DNA from: Denitratimonas tolerans
GTDB lineage: Bacteria > Pseudomonadota > Gammaproteobacteria > Xanthomonadales > Xanthomonadaceae
Reading direction: 5' to 3'
Assembly (NCBI RefSeq): GCF_037203605.1
Contig: NZ_JBBDHC010000002.1
Coordinates: forward strand, 1-64,000
DNA: 64,000 nucleotides
Part shown: positions 54,475 to 63,810 of the stretch, in pieces
Numbering within the stretch: the stretch's first letter is position 1
How the letters are laid out: each line of letters opens with the position of its first letter
Notes under the pieces: generated by a model
Databases searched by the model: none
The model's input: only the letters and a program-made list of their open reading frames with translations
What the model was told of the DNA's origin: nothing
Program-made: the position numbers and the translations under genes

Positions 54475-55809
54475 TCAGCTCGCCCGCGGCAGGCGCGCGA
54501 TGCGCTCGCGCCACTCGCGCGCGCGGGCGAGGACTCCCGCCACATCCATGCCCACCAGCCCGCGCTCGCGCAGCCGGGCCTCACCGTCGATCCACACCCA
54601 GTGCACCTGATGGCGGCCTGCGGCGTACACCACTTGTGCGATCGGATCGTAGAGCGGCTGGGTTTCCGGATCGTCCAGTCGGATCGCGGCAAGATCCGCC
54701 TGTTTTCCCGGCTCGATCGAACCGATCCGGGTATCGAGGTCCAGCGCACGCGCCGCATCCAGCGTGGCCATGCGCAGCACCGAGGCGGCATCGAGCGCGG
54801 CGGCATCCTGCGCCACCGCTTTGGCGAGCAGCGCCGCCGTGCGCATCTCCCCGATCATGTCCAGGTCGTTGTTGCTGGCGCAGCCGTCGGTCCCCAGCGC
54901 CAGATTGACGCCGGCGCGGCGCAGCGCTTCGACCGGCGAAAACCCCGAGGCCAGCTTGAGGTTGGACTCGGGGCAATGCACCACCGAAACGCCCTGCTCG
55001 GCGCACAGCGCGATTTCCGCCTCGGTGAGCTGGGTCATATGCACCGCGATCAGGTGCCGATTCACCAGGCCCAGCCGCTGCAGGCGCGCGAGCGGACGCT
55101 GGCCGTGCTCCCTGAGCGAGTCCTCCACTTCCTGCGCGGTCTCGTGGACATGGCAGTGCACCGGGAGATCGAGCTGGTCCGAGAGCATCCGGATGCGCTC
55201 GAAGCCGGCATCGCTCACGGTGTAGGGCGCGTGCGGCGCAAAGGCGGTCGACACGCGCGCATGCCCGATGAACCCGTCGTGCACCTCTTGCGCCTTTTCG
55301 AAATACTCGTCGCGGGTGCGCGCCCAGGGCGTGGGAAACTCGATCACGGGCAGGCCGAGACGACAGCGAAATCCCAGGCGGGCGTAGACCGCGCCGATCG
55401 CATCGGGGAAAAAGTAGTTCTCGTTGCAGCAGGTGGTGCCGCCACGCAGCATTTCGACCACCGCCAGCTCCGCGCCGTCGGCGCAGAAGCGCGGCCCCAG
55501 CACCGCCGCCTCGATCGGCCAGATGTGGCCGGTGAGCCACTGCATCAGCGGCAGGTCGTCGGCGACTCCGCGCAGCAGCGTCATCGGATTGTGGGTGTGG
55601 GCGTTGACGAAGCCCGGCAGCAGGGCGCTGTCGGGCAGTTCGACGCGTTGGCGCGGGGCGTAGCGCGCCCGCGCCTCGGCAATCGGGAGCACGGCAAGGA
55701 TGCGTCCGTCGTCCACCGCCACCGCATGGCTTTCGAGCGCCACGCCGTGCGGCTCGACCGGAATCACCCAGCCGGCTTCGATCACCAGGTCGCAGGGATG
55801 CGAATCCAT
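54475..55809 (-). CDS. mtaD: TRZ/ATZ (MtaD-like) amidohydrolase
   Basis: 444 aa from the ATG at 55807-55809. Metal-site motifs of the amidohydrolase superfamily: FVNAHTHNPMTLLRG, HCHVHETAQEVEDS, VHMTQLT and GTDGCASNNDLDM. This subfamily deaminates 5-methylthioadenosine or S-adenosylhomocysteine and has a conserved link to gph. Which substrate is used cannot be told. The 54-bp gap to gph carries no ubiG. Confidence 0.85.
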   Translation of the reverse strand: MDSHPCDLVIEAGWVIPVEPHGVALESHAVAVDDGRILAVLPIAEARARYAPRQRVELPDSALLPGFVNAHTHNPMTLLRGVADDLPLMQWLTGHIWPIEAAVLGPRFCADGAELAVVEMLRGGTTCCNENYFFPDAIGAVYARLGFRCRLGLPVIEFPTPWARTRDEYFEKAQEVHDGFIGHARVSTAFAPHAPYTVSDAGFERIRMLSDQLDLPVHCHVHETAQEVEDSLREHGQRPLARLQRLGLVNRHLIAVHMTQLTEAEIALCAEQGVSVVHCPESNLKLASGFSPVEALRRAGVNLALGTDGCASNNDLDMIGEMRTAALLAKAVAQDAAALDAASVLRMATLDAARALDLDTRIGSIEPGKQADLAAIRLDDPETQPLYDPIAQVVYAAGRHQVHWVWIDGEARLRERGLVGMDVAGVLARAREWRERIARLPRAS

Positions 55810-55872
55810 CAGCAACCGCGCCTTGCTGCGCGCCCGGCGCAGCACCGCAAACCGTTGATCCTCATTCCCGCG

Positions 55873-56439
55873 TCACTTCACCCGGCTGACGTATTCGCCG
55901 GTGCGGGTATCGACGCGGATCACTTCCTCCTGGCCCACGAACAGCGGCACCCGCACCACGGCACCGGTTTCCAGCTTGGCCGGCTTGCCGCCGCCGCCGG
56001 AGGTGTCGCCGCGCAGGCCCGGATCGGTCTCCACGATCCTGAGCTCGACGAAGTTGGGCGCGGCCACGGCGATCGGCACGCCGTTCCAGAGCGTCACCAC
56101 GCACTCTTCCTCGCCCTTGAGCCACTGCCCGGTTTCGCCCATGGCGTTGGCATCGGCGGTGTGCTGCTCGAAGGTGTCCGGCTGCATGAAGTGCCAGAAC
56201 TCGCCGTCGTTGAAGAGGTACTGCATGTCGGTATCGACCACGTCGGCGGTTTCCACCGAATCGGTGGACTTCATCGTCACTTCGCCCACGCGACCGGACC
56301 GGATGTTGCGGTACTTCACGCGGGTGAAGGCCTGGCCCTTGCCAGGCTTGATGAAGTCGGTATCCACGATCACGCACGGATGTCCGTCCACGATGATCTT
56401 CATGCCGTTCTTGACGTCGTTCATGCCGAGGGTGGCCAT
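55873..56439 (-). CDS. efp: Elongation factor P
   Basis: Relieves ribosome stalling at polyproline. 188 aa from the ATG at 56437-56439. The modification site is Lys34 in KPGKGQAF, the Lys form modified by EpmA with beta-lysine. Ends GEYVSRVK. Divergent from epmB, which makes the beta-lysine donor, with 79 bp between. epmA is not in the window. Confidence 0.97.
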   Translation of the reverse strand: MATLGMNDVKNGMKIIVDGHPCVIVDTDFIKPGKGQAFTRVKYRNIRSGRVGEVTMKSTDSVETADVVDTDMQYLFNDGEFWHFMQPDTFEQHTADANAMGETGQWLKGEEECVVTLWNGVPIAVAAPNFVELRIVETDPGLRGDTSGGGGKPAKLETGAVVRVPLFVGQEEVIRVDTRTGEYVSRVK

Positions 56440-56518
56440 AGGCGGACTCCGGTTCCTGCCGCTCGCGCGGCTACAATGGTGGCAAGGAAAAGTCGGCACA
56501 GCGCCGACCGAGCACGCC

Positions 56519-57532
56519 ATGATACCTGCAACACCCCGCGCCGCGCAGCCGTCGGACTGGCGCAGGCAGTACCGGGACGCCATCACCCGACCGCACGAAC
56601 TGCTCGCCCTGCTGGGGCTGACGCATCTGGCCGACCGCGTGCCGGCCGACGCCGCCGGCTTTCCGCTGCGGGTGCCGCGCGCCTTCGCGGCGCGCATGCG
56701 CCACGGCGACCCGGACGATCCGCTGCTGCGCCAGGTGCTGCCGCTGGACGAGGAAACCCGCTGCGCCCCCGGATTCGGGATCGATGCGGTCGGCGATCTG
56801 GCGGCGCGCGAGACCCGCGGCCTGCTGCACAAGTACGAAGGCCGCGCGCTGCTGATCGCCACCGGCAGCTGCGCGGTGAACTGCCGCTACTGCTTCCGAC
56901 GCCACTTCCCCTACGCCGAGGAAACCGCCGCCGCGAACGGCTGGCGCGAGGCCGTCGCCCACCTGCTGGCAAGCCCCGACATCCACGAAGTGCTGCTGAG
57001 CGGTGGCGATCCGCTCGCCCTGTCCACCGCCAAGCTGGCCGAACTCACCGCCGCTCTGCGCGCTGCCCCGCACCTGAAGCGCCTGCGCATCCATTCGCGC
57101 CTGCCGGTGGTGCTGCCGGCGCGGGTGGACGACGCCCTGCTCGACTGGCTGGCCGCCCTGCCCTGGCCGGTGGTGATGGTCATCCACGCCAACCACGCGC
57201 AGGAAATCGACCCGTCGGTGGCAGCGGCCTGCGCGGCGCTGGCCAGCCGCCCGGTGCGGCTCTACAACCAGTCGGTGCTGCTGCGCGGGGTCAACGACAG
57301 CGTGGACGCCCTGGCGGACCTGTCCGAGCGCCTGTTCGAGATCGGCGTACAGCCCTACTACCTCCACCAGCTCGACCGCGTCGCCGGCACCGCGCACTTC
57401 GAGGTTCCGGAGTCCCGCGCCGTTGCGCTGTACGAAGACCTGCGCGCGCGCCTGCCGGGCTACCTCCTGCCGCGACTGGTCCGGGAAGTGCAAGGCGCGC
57501 CTGCAAAGCTGCCGCTTTTCGGCACTTCATGA
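56519..57532 (+). CDS. epmB: EF-P (R)-beta-lysine 2,3-aminomutase
   Basis: 337 aa. Radical-SAM enzyme converting alpha-lysine to beta-lysine for EF-P. The cluster Cys are Cys118, Cys122 and Cys125 in CAVNCRYCFRRHFPY, and GGDPLALS, LRIHSRLPVVLP and YNQSVLLRGVND fit the family. A -10-like TACAAT lies at 56472-56477, without a good -35. Shared intergenic region with efp. Confidence 0.96.
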   Translation: MIPATPRAAQPSDWRRQYRDAITRPHELLALLGLTHLADRVPADAAGFPLRVPRAFAARMRHGDPDDPLLRQVLPLDEETRCAPGFGIDAVGDLAARETRGLLHKYEGRALLIATGSCAVNCRYCFRRHFPYAEETAAANGWREAVAHLLASPDIHEVLLSGGDPLALSTAKLAELTAALRAAPHLKRLRIHSRLPVVLPARVDDALLDWLAALPWPVVMVIHANHAQEIDPSVAAACAALASRPVRLYNQSVLLRGVNDSVDALADLSERLFEIGVQPYYLHQLDRVAGTAHFEVPESRAVALYEDLRARLPGYLLPRLVREVQGAPAKLPLFGTS

Positions 57533-57542
57533 CCTCCAGTGC

Positions 57543-57570
57543 TGGACATTATCCGACAAGCGTGTAAAAA
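57543..57570 (+). promoter_or_regulatory. Candidate promoter of the FimX-like gene
   Basis: TGGACA (57543-57548), a 16-base spacer, TAAAAA (57565-57570), 30 bases before the ATG. Located right after the epmB stop. Confidence 0.45.
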
Positions 57571-57599
57571 CACCCGACGAAACTCCACTGCCCCAACCC

Positions 57600-59678
57600 A
57601 TGTCCAAACAGCAATCCGTCATCCGTCTCATGCTGGTCGACGACAAGATCGACGACGCCGAGCAGAGCATCAGCCTGCTGCGCAACGGCGGCATCCCGGT
57701 TCGTCCGAGTCGTCCCGAGACGCTGGCCGAGCTGGAGGCTGCCCTGACCAACGCCAGCGGCGAGATCATCCTGGCCAGCTACGCGGCCAGGACGATCCCC
57801 TTCAAGGCCGTGGCCGAAGCGGCGCAGGCCAGCGGCAAGGACGTGGTGGTGATCGCGCTGCTCGACCAGCTCGACGAGGCCAGCGTGAACGAGGTTCTGG
57901 CCTCGGGCGCGCGGGGATTCGCGCTGCGCGGACGGGCGAAGTTCCTGCAGTTCGTGATCGGGCGCGAAGCGCGCATCTCCGAGCGCCGCCGCCTGGTGCG
58001 TCGGCTGGAGGCCTCGCTGCGCGAAACCGAGCGCCGCTGCGACGCCCTCATCGCCTCCTCGCGCGATCCGATCGCCTATGTGCACGAGGGCATGCACATC
58101 CGCGCCAACCAGGCTTATCTGGAGATGTTCGGCTACGAGAGCTTCGAGGAGATCGAGGGCCTGCCGCTGCTGGACATGGTCGGGCCCGAAAACGCGGACC
58201 AGTTCAAGCAGCTGCTCAAGGACCTGAGCCGCGGCGAGCCGCCGCCGAAGAACCTGGAGCTGAAGGCGCGCCGCGCCGACGGCGAAACCTTCGACGCGCT
58301 GATGGAGTTCGCCCAGGCCAGCTACGAGGGCGAGCCCTGCATCCAGATCGTGATGCGTCCGCAGCTCATGGACGCGGAGATGGTCAAGGAACTGGACGCC
58401 CTGCGCCAGCGCGACCAGATCACCGGCCTCTACAACCGCCAGCATTTCCTTGGTGAGCTGGACGTGGCGATTTCGGCCGCGGCCGAGGGCGCATCGGATC
58501 AGGCCCTGCTGCTGATGGAGCTGGACAACTACGCCACCTTGATGAACGCGGTCGGCGTGGCCAACGCCGACGCGCTGCTCAAGGCCACCGCCGAGCGTAT
58601 CGCGCGGCAGCTCCCGGAAAACGCCATTACCGCGCGCTTCACCGAGCACGGCATCGCCGTGCTGCTGCGCGGCTCCAACCACAACCAGACGCGCGATCTG
58701 GCCAAGGTGCTGTGCAAATCATTCGAAAACGCCATTCTTGAAGTCGGCGATCATTCGCTCAACGCCACGCTCAGCATCGGCGGCGTCCAGATCGGCCAGA
58801 AGATCGCCAGCGCCCAGCAGGTGCTCAACAAGGTGGTCAGCCAGATCCAGTCGGCACAGGCCGAAGGCGGCAATCGCGCCCTCATCTTCGATCCCGCAGC
58901 GCGCGACCGCGCCGAAGAGGAGCGCATCGCGCAGTGGGTGGCGCATATGGAGTCCGCGCTCAAGGGCGAGGGTTTCGTGCTGTTCTTCCAGCCCATCATC
59001 CACCTCACCGGCGAGCCCGAGGAAACCTTCCAGGTGCTGCTGCGCCTGACCGGCCCCAACGGCGACATCGTGACGCCCGGCGTCTTCATGGGCATCGCCG
59101 AGGAACACGGCATGATGGCGCGCATCGATCGCTGGGTGATCCAGCGCGCGATCGCCGCGATCGCGCAGCGGCACCGCAGCGGGCGCAACACGCGGCTGTT
59201 CGTGAAGGTCACGGTGGAAAGCCTGCAGGACCCCAAGCTGGCGGCGTGGATCGCCGCCAACCTCAAGCAGGCCAATGTGCCGCCCGAAAACCTGGTGATC
59301 AGCCTGCCCGAGTCCAAGGCCTTCACCAACCTCAAGGCGGTCCAGGAACTGCACGCTTCGCTGTCCAGGCTCGGCTGCGGCATGTGTCTGGAACAGTTCG
59401 GCCTGGGCCTCAATTCGTTCCAACTGCTCAGCCACGTCCCGGCCGACTACCTGGGCATCGACCACAGCCTGATCGAGGATCTGGCCCGCAATCCGGAAAG
59501 CCAGGCCAAGGTGCGCGAGATCACCGACCGCGCCGCCGAGCTGGGCCGCAAGACCATCGCCGAAGGCGCGCAGGACGCCGGCAGCATGACGGTCCTGTTC
59601 ACCAGCAACGTGCAGTACGTGTACGGCAACTTCCTCGCCCCGCCCGAACACGACATGAGCTTCGACTTCAACCAGTAG
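57600..59678 (+). CDS. fimX: FimX-like REC-PAS-GGDEF-EAL c-di-GMP effector
   Basis: 692 aa, near the length of P. aeruginosa FimX. A receiver-like domain (1-125, RLMLVDDKIDDAE) lacks the usual phospho-acceptor context, followed by a coiled coil, a PAS domain (about 145-255), a GGDEF-like domain (265-440) and an EAL-like domain (450-690). The GGDEF loop is replaced by FTEHGIAVLL, and the EAL motif by FQVLLRL; GCGMCLEQFGLGLNSF and YLGIDHSLI remain. So it should bind rather than make or break c-di-GMP. FimX controls type IV pili. No pil gene lies next to it. Confidence 0.85.
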   Translation: MSKQQSVIRLMLVDDKIDDAEQSISLLRNGGIPVRPSRPETLAELEAALTNASGEIILASYAARTIPFKAVAEAAQASGKDVVVIALLDQLDEASVNEVLASGARGFALRGRAKFLQFVIGREARISERRRLVRRLEASLRETERRCDALIASSRDPIAYVHEGMHIRANQAYLEMFGYESFEEIEGLPLLDMVGPENADQFKQLLKDLSRGEPPPKNLELKARRADGETFDALMEFAQASYEGEPCIQIVMRPQLMDAEMVKELDALRQRDQITGLYNRQHFLGELDVAISAAAEGASDQALLLMELDNYATLMNAVGVANADALLKATAERIARQLPENAITARFTEHGIAVLLRGSNHNQTRDLAKVLCKSFENAILEVGDHSLNATLSIGGVQIGQKIASAQQVLNKVVSQIQSAQAEGGNRALIFDPAARDRAEEERIAQWVAHMESALKGEGFVLFFQPIIHLTGEPEETFQVLLRLTGPNGDIVTPGVFMGIAEEHGMMARIDRWVIQRAIAAIAQRHRSGRNTRLFVKVTVESLQDPKLAAWIAANLKQANVPPENLVISLPESKAFTNLKAVQELHASLSRLGCGMCLEQFGLGLNSFQLLSHVPADYLGIDHSLIEDLARNPESQAKVREITDRAAELGRKTIAEGAQDAGSMTVLFTSNVQYVYGNFLAPPEHDMSFDFNQ

Positions 59679-59755
59679 GGCGCTGCGCTGCCGAACGTGG
59701 CGTTTTCCCGGCGCAGGACGGACAATCCGTTCCCCACCCTGCACGAGCCAACGCC

Positions 59756-60286
59756 ATGCCGCGCTTCATCCATTCGGGCCTTGTCACCCTGCTTGTGGCC
59801 TGCTGCCTGCCGCTTGTTGCGCACGGCGCCAGCAATGCCGACATCGAACCCGCCGCCGCGGAATCGAGCGCGACTCCGGCCGTACCCGACCCTCGCATCG
59901 GTCCGCTGCTGAAGGCCCACGGCACGCCATTCACCATCGATGACGACGGGGACTACCGCATCCTCGTCGATCTGGGTGATGACCGGACCCAGATCGTCTG
60001 GGTCCGCAGCGTGGTGCACGAAACCGGCGAGCAGCGCATCCGCGAGGTCTGGACCTACGGCTACCGCTCCGATGAGCGCCGCATTCCGGCAACCGTCGCC
60101 AACCGGCTCCTGTCCGAGAACTTCGACCTGATCCTGGGTGCCTGGGCGCGGTCGGAGGGAAACGCGGTGCTGGTGCTGAAGATCCCCGCCGATGCCGACG
60201 CCGACACGCTCAATGAGGCCATCGACCTGGCGGCCTCGATCGGCGATCGCATGGAAAAGCAGCTGGTCAGCGGGGACGAACTGTGA
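59756..60286 (+). CDS. Exported protein with YbjN-like domain
   Basis: 176 aa from the ATG at 59756. Signal peptide ends AHGA near residue 25, then an acidic Ala/Pro linker (about 26-47). The domain from 50 to 176 (LLKAHGTPFTIDDDGDYRIL, then RTQIVWVRS and NLLSENFDLILGAW-like runs) resembles the YbjN fold, a type III chaperone-like alpha/beta fold. No catalytic residue. It overlaps nudJ by 4 bp, so the three genes to mnmA are coupled. Confidence 0.7.
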   Translation: MPRFIHSGLVTLLVACCLPLVAHGASNADIEPAAAESSATPAVPDPRIGPLLKAHGTPFTIDDDGDYRILVDLGDDRTQIVWVRSVVHETGEQRIREVWTYGYRSDERRIPATVANRLLSENFDLILGAWARSEGNAVLVLKIPADADADTLNEAIDLAASIGDRMEKQLVSGDEL

Positions 60287-60738
60287 CCGCGGCGGGCGTC
60301 CCGCGCCCGCGCGTCACCGTCGCCACCGTGGTCGCCCGCGACGGGCGGCTGCTCTTCGTCGAGGAGGAAAGCCCCGACGGGTATGTCATCAACCAGCCGG
60401 CCGGCCATCTGGAGGCCGGCGAATCGCTGGCCGAGGCCGCCGTGCGCGAAACCCTGGAGGAATCGGCCTGGCGCGTCCGCCTCACCCATCTGGTCGGCAT
60501 TTACCAGTGGCGCGCGCCGAACGGGCAGGCGTTCGTGCGCGTGGGATTTGCCGCCCAACCGCTGGCGCATGAATCCGGGCGCCCGCTCGATGCCGGCATC
60601 CATCGCGCGCTCTGGCTCACACCCACCGAAGTGCGCGCCGAGCGTGCGCGCCTTCGCAGCCCGCTGGTCGAGGCGCTGCTGGACGACTGGCTGGCCGGAT
60701 CCCGTTTTCCCTTGTCAATGACTCACTTGGCAAAATGA
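60283..60738 (+). CDS. nudJ: Nudix hydrolase NudJ-like
   Basis: 151 aa from the GTG at 60283. Nudix box GHLEAGESLAEAAVRETLEE then SAW, where the usual Gly near the end is Ala. NudJ hydrolyses nucleoside di- and triphosphates and thiamin pyrophosphate intermediates. Directly followed by mnmA with a 4-bp overlap, the same order as nudJ-mnmA in E. coli. No helical Gly at the end could lower activity; the catalytic Glu residues are kept. Confidence 0.9.
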   Translation: MTAAGVPRPRVTVATVVARDGRLLFVEEESPDGYVINQPAGHLEAGESLAEAAVRETLEESAWRVRLTHLVGIYQWRAPNGQAFVRVGFAAQPLAHESGRPLDAGIHRALWLTPTEVRAERARLRSPLVEALLDDWLAGSRFPLSMTHLAK

Positions 60739-61844
60739 CTTCACCAGCTTTCGATGCCATGGTCGGCGTCTCCGGCGGGGTCGATTCCGCCGTCGCCGCG
60801 CTCCTGCTCCAGCGTCGCGGCCTGCGCATCGCCGGGCTGTTCATGCAGAACTGGGACGACGACGGCTCGGGCGAGTGTCGCGCCGAAGACGACCGCCGCG
60901 ACGCGGTTGCCGTCTGCGGCAGGCTCGGCATTCCCTTCCATTCGCGCAACTTCGCCAGCGAATACTGGACGGGGGTGTTCGAGCACTTCCTCGCCGAGCA
61001 CCGCGCCGGCCGCACGCCCAATCCCGACGTGCTGTGCAACCGCGAGATCAAGTTCCGCACCTTCCTCGATGAAGCCCGCGCCCGGGGCGCGCAGCGCATC
61101 GCCACCGGCCACTATGCCCGCGTGGCCGAACGCGACGGCCGCTTCCGCCTGCTGCGCGCCGTGGACGCGGCCAAGGACCAGACCTATTTCCTGCACGCGC
61201 TGGGGCAGGAGGCGCTGGCTTCCACCCTGTTTCCCATCGGTGAACTGCCCAAGGCGCGGGTGCGCGAGATCGCACGCGAGGCCGGCTTTTCGGTGCACGC
61301 GAAGAAGGATTCCACCGGCATCTGCTTCATCGGCGAACGCGATTTTCGCGACTTCCTCGGCCAGTACATCCCGGCCCGGCCCGGCCCGATCCGCGCCGTC
61401 GATGGTCAGAATCTGGGCGAACACGCCGGCGTCTTCCACTACACCCTGGGCCAGCGCGAAGGCTTGAACCTGGGCGGCGTACGCGGTCGCCCGCAGGCGC
61501 CGTGGTTCGTCGTCGGCAAGGATGTCACCGGCAACGTGCTCTACGTCGATCAGGGCCACGACAGCCCGTACCTGCAATCCAGCACGCTGCGCGCTTCGCA
61601 GGCCACATTCACCGGCGGCGACGCTCCCGCCGCGCGGTTTTCCTGCACCGCCAAGACCCGCTACCGCCAGCCGGACGAGCCCTGCCGCGTGGAAATTCTC
61701 GACGATGGCACGCTGGAAGTGCGCTTCGACCGCGCGCAGCGCGCGGTGACGCCGGGACAATCGGTGGTTTTCTACGACAGCGAGGAATGCCTGGGCGGCG
61801 CGGTGATCGATGCAACGGATGCGCCTCCCCCTTGCGCCGTATGA
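60735..61844 (+). CDS. mnmA: tRNA-specific 2-thiouridylase MnmA
   Basis: Thiolates U34 of tRNA-Lys, -Glu and -Gln. 369 aa. PP-loop SGGVDSAV at 13-20, nucleophile Cys101 in NPDVLCNREIKF and persulfide Cys197 in STGICFIGER. C-terminal beta-barrel region to about 360. ATG overlaps the nudJ stop by 4 bp. Convergent with hutH. Confidence 0.97.
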   Translation: MTSPAFDAMVGVSGGVDSAVAALLLQRRGLRIAGLFMQNWDDDGSGECRAEDDRRDAVAVCGRLGIPFHSRNFASEYWTGVFEHFLAEHRAGRTPNPDVLCNREIKFRTFLDEARARGAQRIATGHYARVAERDGRFRLLRAVDAAKDQTYFLHALGQEALASTLFPIGELPKARVREIAREAGFSVHAKKDSTGICFIGERDFRDFLGQYIPARPGPIRAVDGQNLGEHAGVFHYTLGQREGLNLGGVRGRPQAPWFVVGKDVTGNVLYVDQGHDSPYLQSSTLRASQATFTGGDAPAARFSCTAKTRYRQPDEPCRVEILDDGTLEVRFDRAQRAVTPGQSVVFYDSEECLGGAVIDATDAPPPCAV

Positions 61845-61854
61845 CAGCTTTTGC

Positions 61855-61920
61855 AGGAGCGACCTCGGTCGCGATGAAAACCCGCCGCAGGGGCCAATCG
61901 CGGGCAAGCCTGCTCCCACA
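61855..61920. repeat. Dispersed REP-like repeat
   Basis: AGGAGCGACCTCGGTCGCGA (61854-61873), with the inner hairpin GCGACC/GGTCGC, followed by GGGCAAGCCTGCTCCCACA (61902-61920). These halves are of the kind found scattered through Lysobacterales and pseudomonad genomes. Lies between convergent mnmA and hutH; may stop transcription. Confidence 0.6.
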
Positions 61921-61929
61921 CGCTTCCGA

Positions 61930-63810
61930 TCACCCCAGCAGCACGCCCCGCTCCACCAGTTCGCAGACCTTGGCCACTTCGCCATCCATGGCGCGGTCGC
62001 GCTGCATGAAGGCGATGTGCTCGCGCAGGCGCGCGTGCGCGCGCTGCACGCGCGGCGAGGCGTGGAAGTCCGCATCCCGGGCCAGCTGGGCCATGAGATC
62101 GGCGCACTCGACCAGGAACTGGCCGTGTACCGCGTCACCGGGCAGCGGCGCGTTGGCCACCTTGGCGGCAATGGCCAGCACGTCGCCGCGCCGCGCCAGG
62201 GCCCGCGCCGCTTCGATCATGTCGCGGCGGTAATCCAGCGCCTGGGCGGCGGTGTAGATCTCCAGCGCCAGCACGTGCGCGAGGTCGTCCACCATGTCGA
62301 GCGCGTGGCGCGCTTCGTTGGCGCCCATCGAGACGTGGTCCTCGGCGTTGGCGCTGGTGGGAATGGAATACACGCTGGCCGGATGCGCGCGTGAAGCCAG
62401 ATCGTTGACCAGGGCCGCGGCGGTGTACTGCACGATCATGAAGCCCGAATCGGTGCCGTCCTCGTTGCCGATCAGGAAGGCCGGCAGGCCGTCGTTGGTG
62501 GCCGGATCGACGAGCTTGTTGAGGCGGCGTTCGGAGATGGACGCCAGCACCGGGATGGCGGCCTTCAGATAGCTCATCGCCAGCGCCAGCGGCATGCCGT
62601 GGAAGTGGCCGGCGCTGATCACCTGATCCTCGATATGGCGCGCGTCGGGCGTATCGGGAAACACCAGCGGATTGTCGGTGACGGCGTTGAGCTCGATGTC
62701 GATCACGCGCCGCGCCTGCGCCAGCGCATCGCGCACCGCGCCGTGCACCTGCGGGATGCAGCGCAGCGAGTAACTGTCCTGCGGCTGGTGCTTCTTGCCG
62801 CCGCGGAACGGCAGGAAGCGGGTGTAGAACGCTTCGCGTCCGTGCCGCTGCGAAGGCGGCACCCACTCCCAGCAGATATCGAAGTGGTGCGCCTGATCGG
62901 ACGGATCGGACCAGCTTTCCGGCAGCCACGCGCGGAATCGCGGCACGAGGTGATAGGGAATATCGACCAGGGTGGAGCCGTCGAGCAGTTCGCGCAGGTT
63001 CGCCGCCGACTCGACCTGCCCCGGATGCGGGCGCAGGTCGTGCACGCGCGCATCGAAGGCACGGGTGCGGCCGGCGAAGGCTTCCAGCGTCATCGCCGCG
63101 GCGAGATCCGCGGTTTCCAGCAGCTCACCCATGCGCTCGATCGCCAAGGTGGCCGTGGCCAGCATCTGGGCGGTGCCGTTGTTGAGCGCAAGCCCTTCCT
63201 TGAACGACAGGCGAACGGGTTCCAGGCCCGCGCGCTCCAGCGCCTGTGCGCCGGGCATGCGCTCGCCCTCGAAAAACGCCTCGCCGCCGCCCAGCAGCAC
63301 GATGGCAAGGTGCGAGAGCGGGGCCAGGTCACCGCTCGCGCCCACCGAGCCCTTCTTCGGCACCACCGGCACGATGCCGGCATTGAGCAGCGACGTGAGC
63401 GCCTGCAGGGTGTCCACGCGAATGCCCGAGTGCCCGTGCATCAGCGTGTTGATGCGGATCACCAGCATCGCGCGCACCACCTCGGCCGGGAACGGCTCAC
63501 CCACGCACACCGCGTGGGTGATGATCAGGTTGCGCTGCAGCTCCTCCATCAGGCTGCCGTCGGAAGGGTGCCTGCCCGGCAGGCCCTCGCGCGCGCGGCG
63601 CGCGCCCAGGAGCTTGTCGGCATTGCTGCCAAAGCCCGTGGTGACACCGTAGATCGGTTCCTGCTTTTCCACCTGCTCGGCCAGGAAATCGGCCGCCGCG
63701 CGCACCTTCTCCAGCTGCGCCGAATCCAGTTCGACCGCAACGCCGCCGCGCGCGATCGCGCGCACCTGGGCGCGGGTCAGCGACCGCCCATCCAGCCGGA
63801 TCGCGCTCAT
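61930..63810 (-). CDS. hutH: Histidine ammonia-lyase-like MIO enzyme, extended
   Basis: 626 aa, against about 510 for ordinary HutH. The MIO triad Ala-Ser-Gly is at 158-160 in GSVGASGDLAPLSHLA; Tyr54 in IYGVTTGFG and His99 in LIITHAVC (SH in HAL, FL in PAL) argue for histidine as substrate. SIPTSANAEDHVSMG is HAL-like, with Tyr where Asp is usual before it. Residues about 280-345 (ESWSDPSDQAHHFDICWEW and neighbours) are an extra segment. It overlaps hisS by 4 bp and has no hutU, hutI or hutG nearby, so a role outside the histidine-degradation operon is possible. Confidence 0.78.
   Translation of the reverse strand: MSAIRLDGRSLTRAQVRAIARGGVAVELDSAQLEKVRAAADFLAEQVEKQEPIYGVTTGFGSNADKLLGARRAREGLPGRHPSDGSLMEELQRNLIITHAVCVGEPFPAEVVRAMLVIRINTLMHGHSGIRVDTLQALTSLLNAGIVPVVPKKGSVGASGDLAPLSHLAIVLLGGGEAFFEGERMPGAQALERAGLEPVRLSFKEGLALNNGTAQMLATATLAIERMGELLETADLAAAMTLEAFAGRTRAFDARVHDLRPHPGQVESAANLRELLDGSTLVDIPYHLVPRFRAWLPESWSDPSDQAHHFDICWEWVPPSQRHGREAFYTRFLPFRGGKKHQPQDSYSLRCIPQVHGAVRDALAQARRVIDIELNAVTDNPLVFPDTPDARHIEDQVISAGHFHGMPLALAMSYLKAAIPVLASISERRLNKLVDPATNDGLPAFLIGNEDGTDSGFMIVQYTAAALVNDLASRAHPASVYSIPTSANAEDHVSMGANEARHALDMVDDLAHVLALEIYTAAQALDYRRDMIEAARALARRGDVLAIAAKVANAPLPGDAVHGQFLVECADLMAQLARDADFHASPRVQRAHARLREHIAFMQRDRAMDGEVAKVCELVERGVLLG

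Noticed and set aside
53785..57567. 1,260-codon open frame on the plus strand
   Set aside because: It runs antisense through gph, the amidohydrolase and efp, has His/Arg/Gln-rich composition typical of GC-rich shadows, and matches no family until it enters an epmB shadow.
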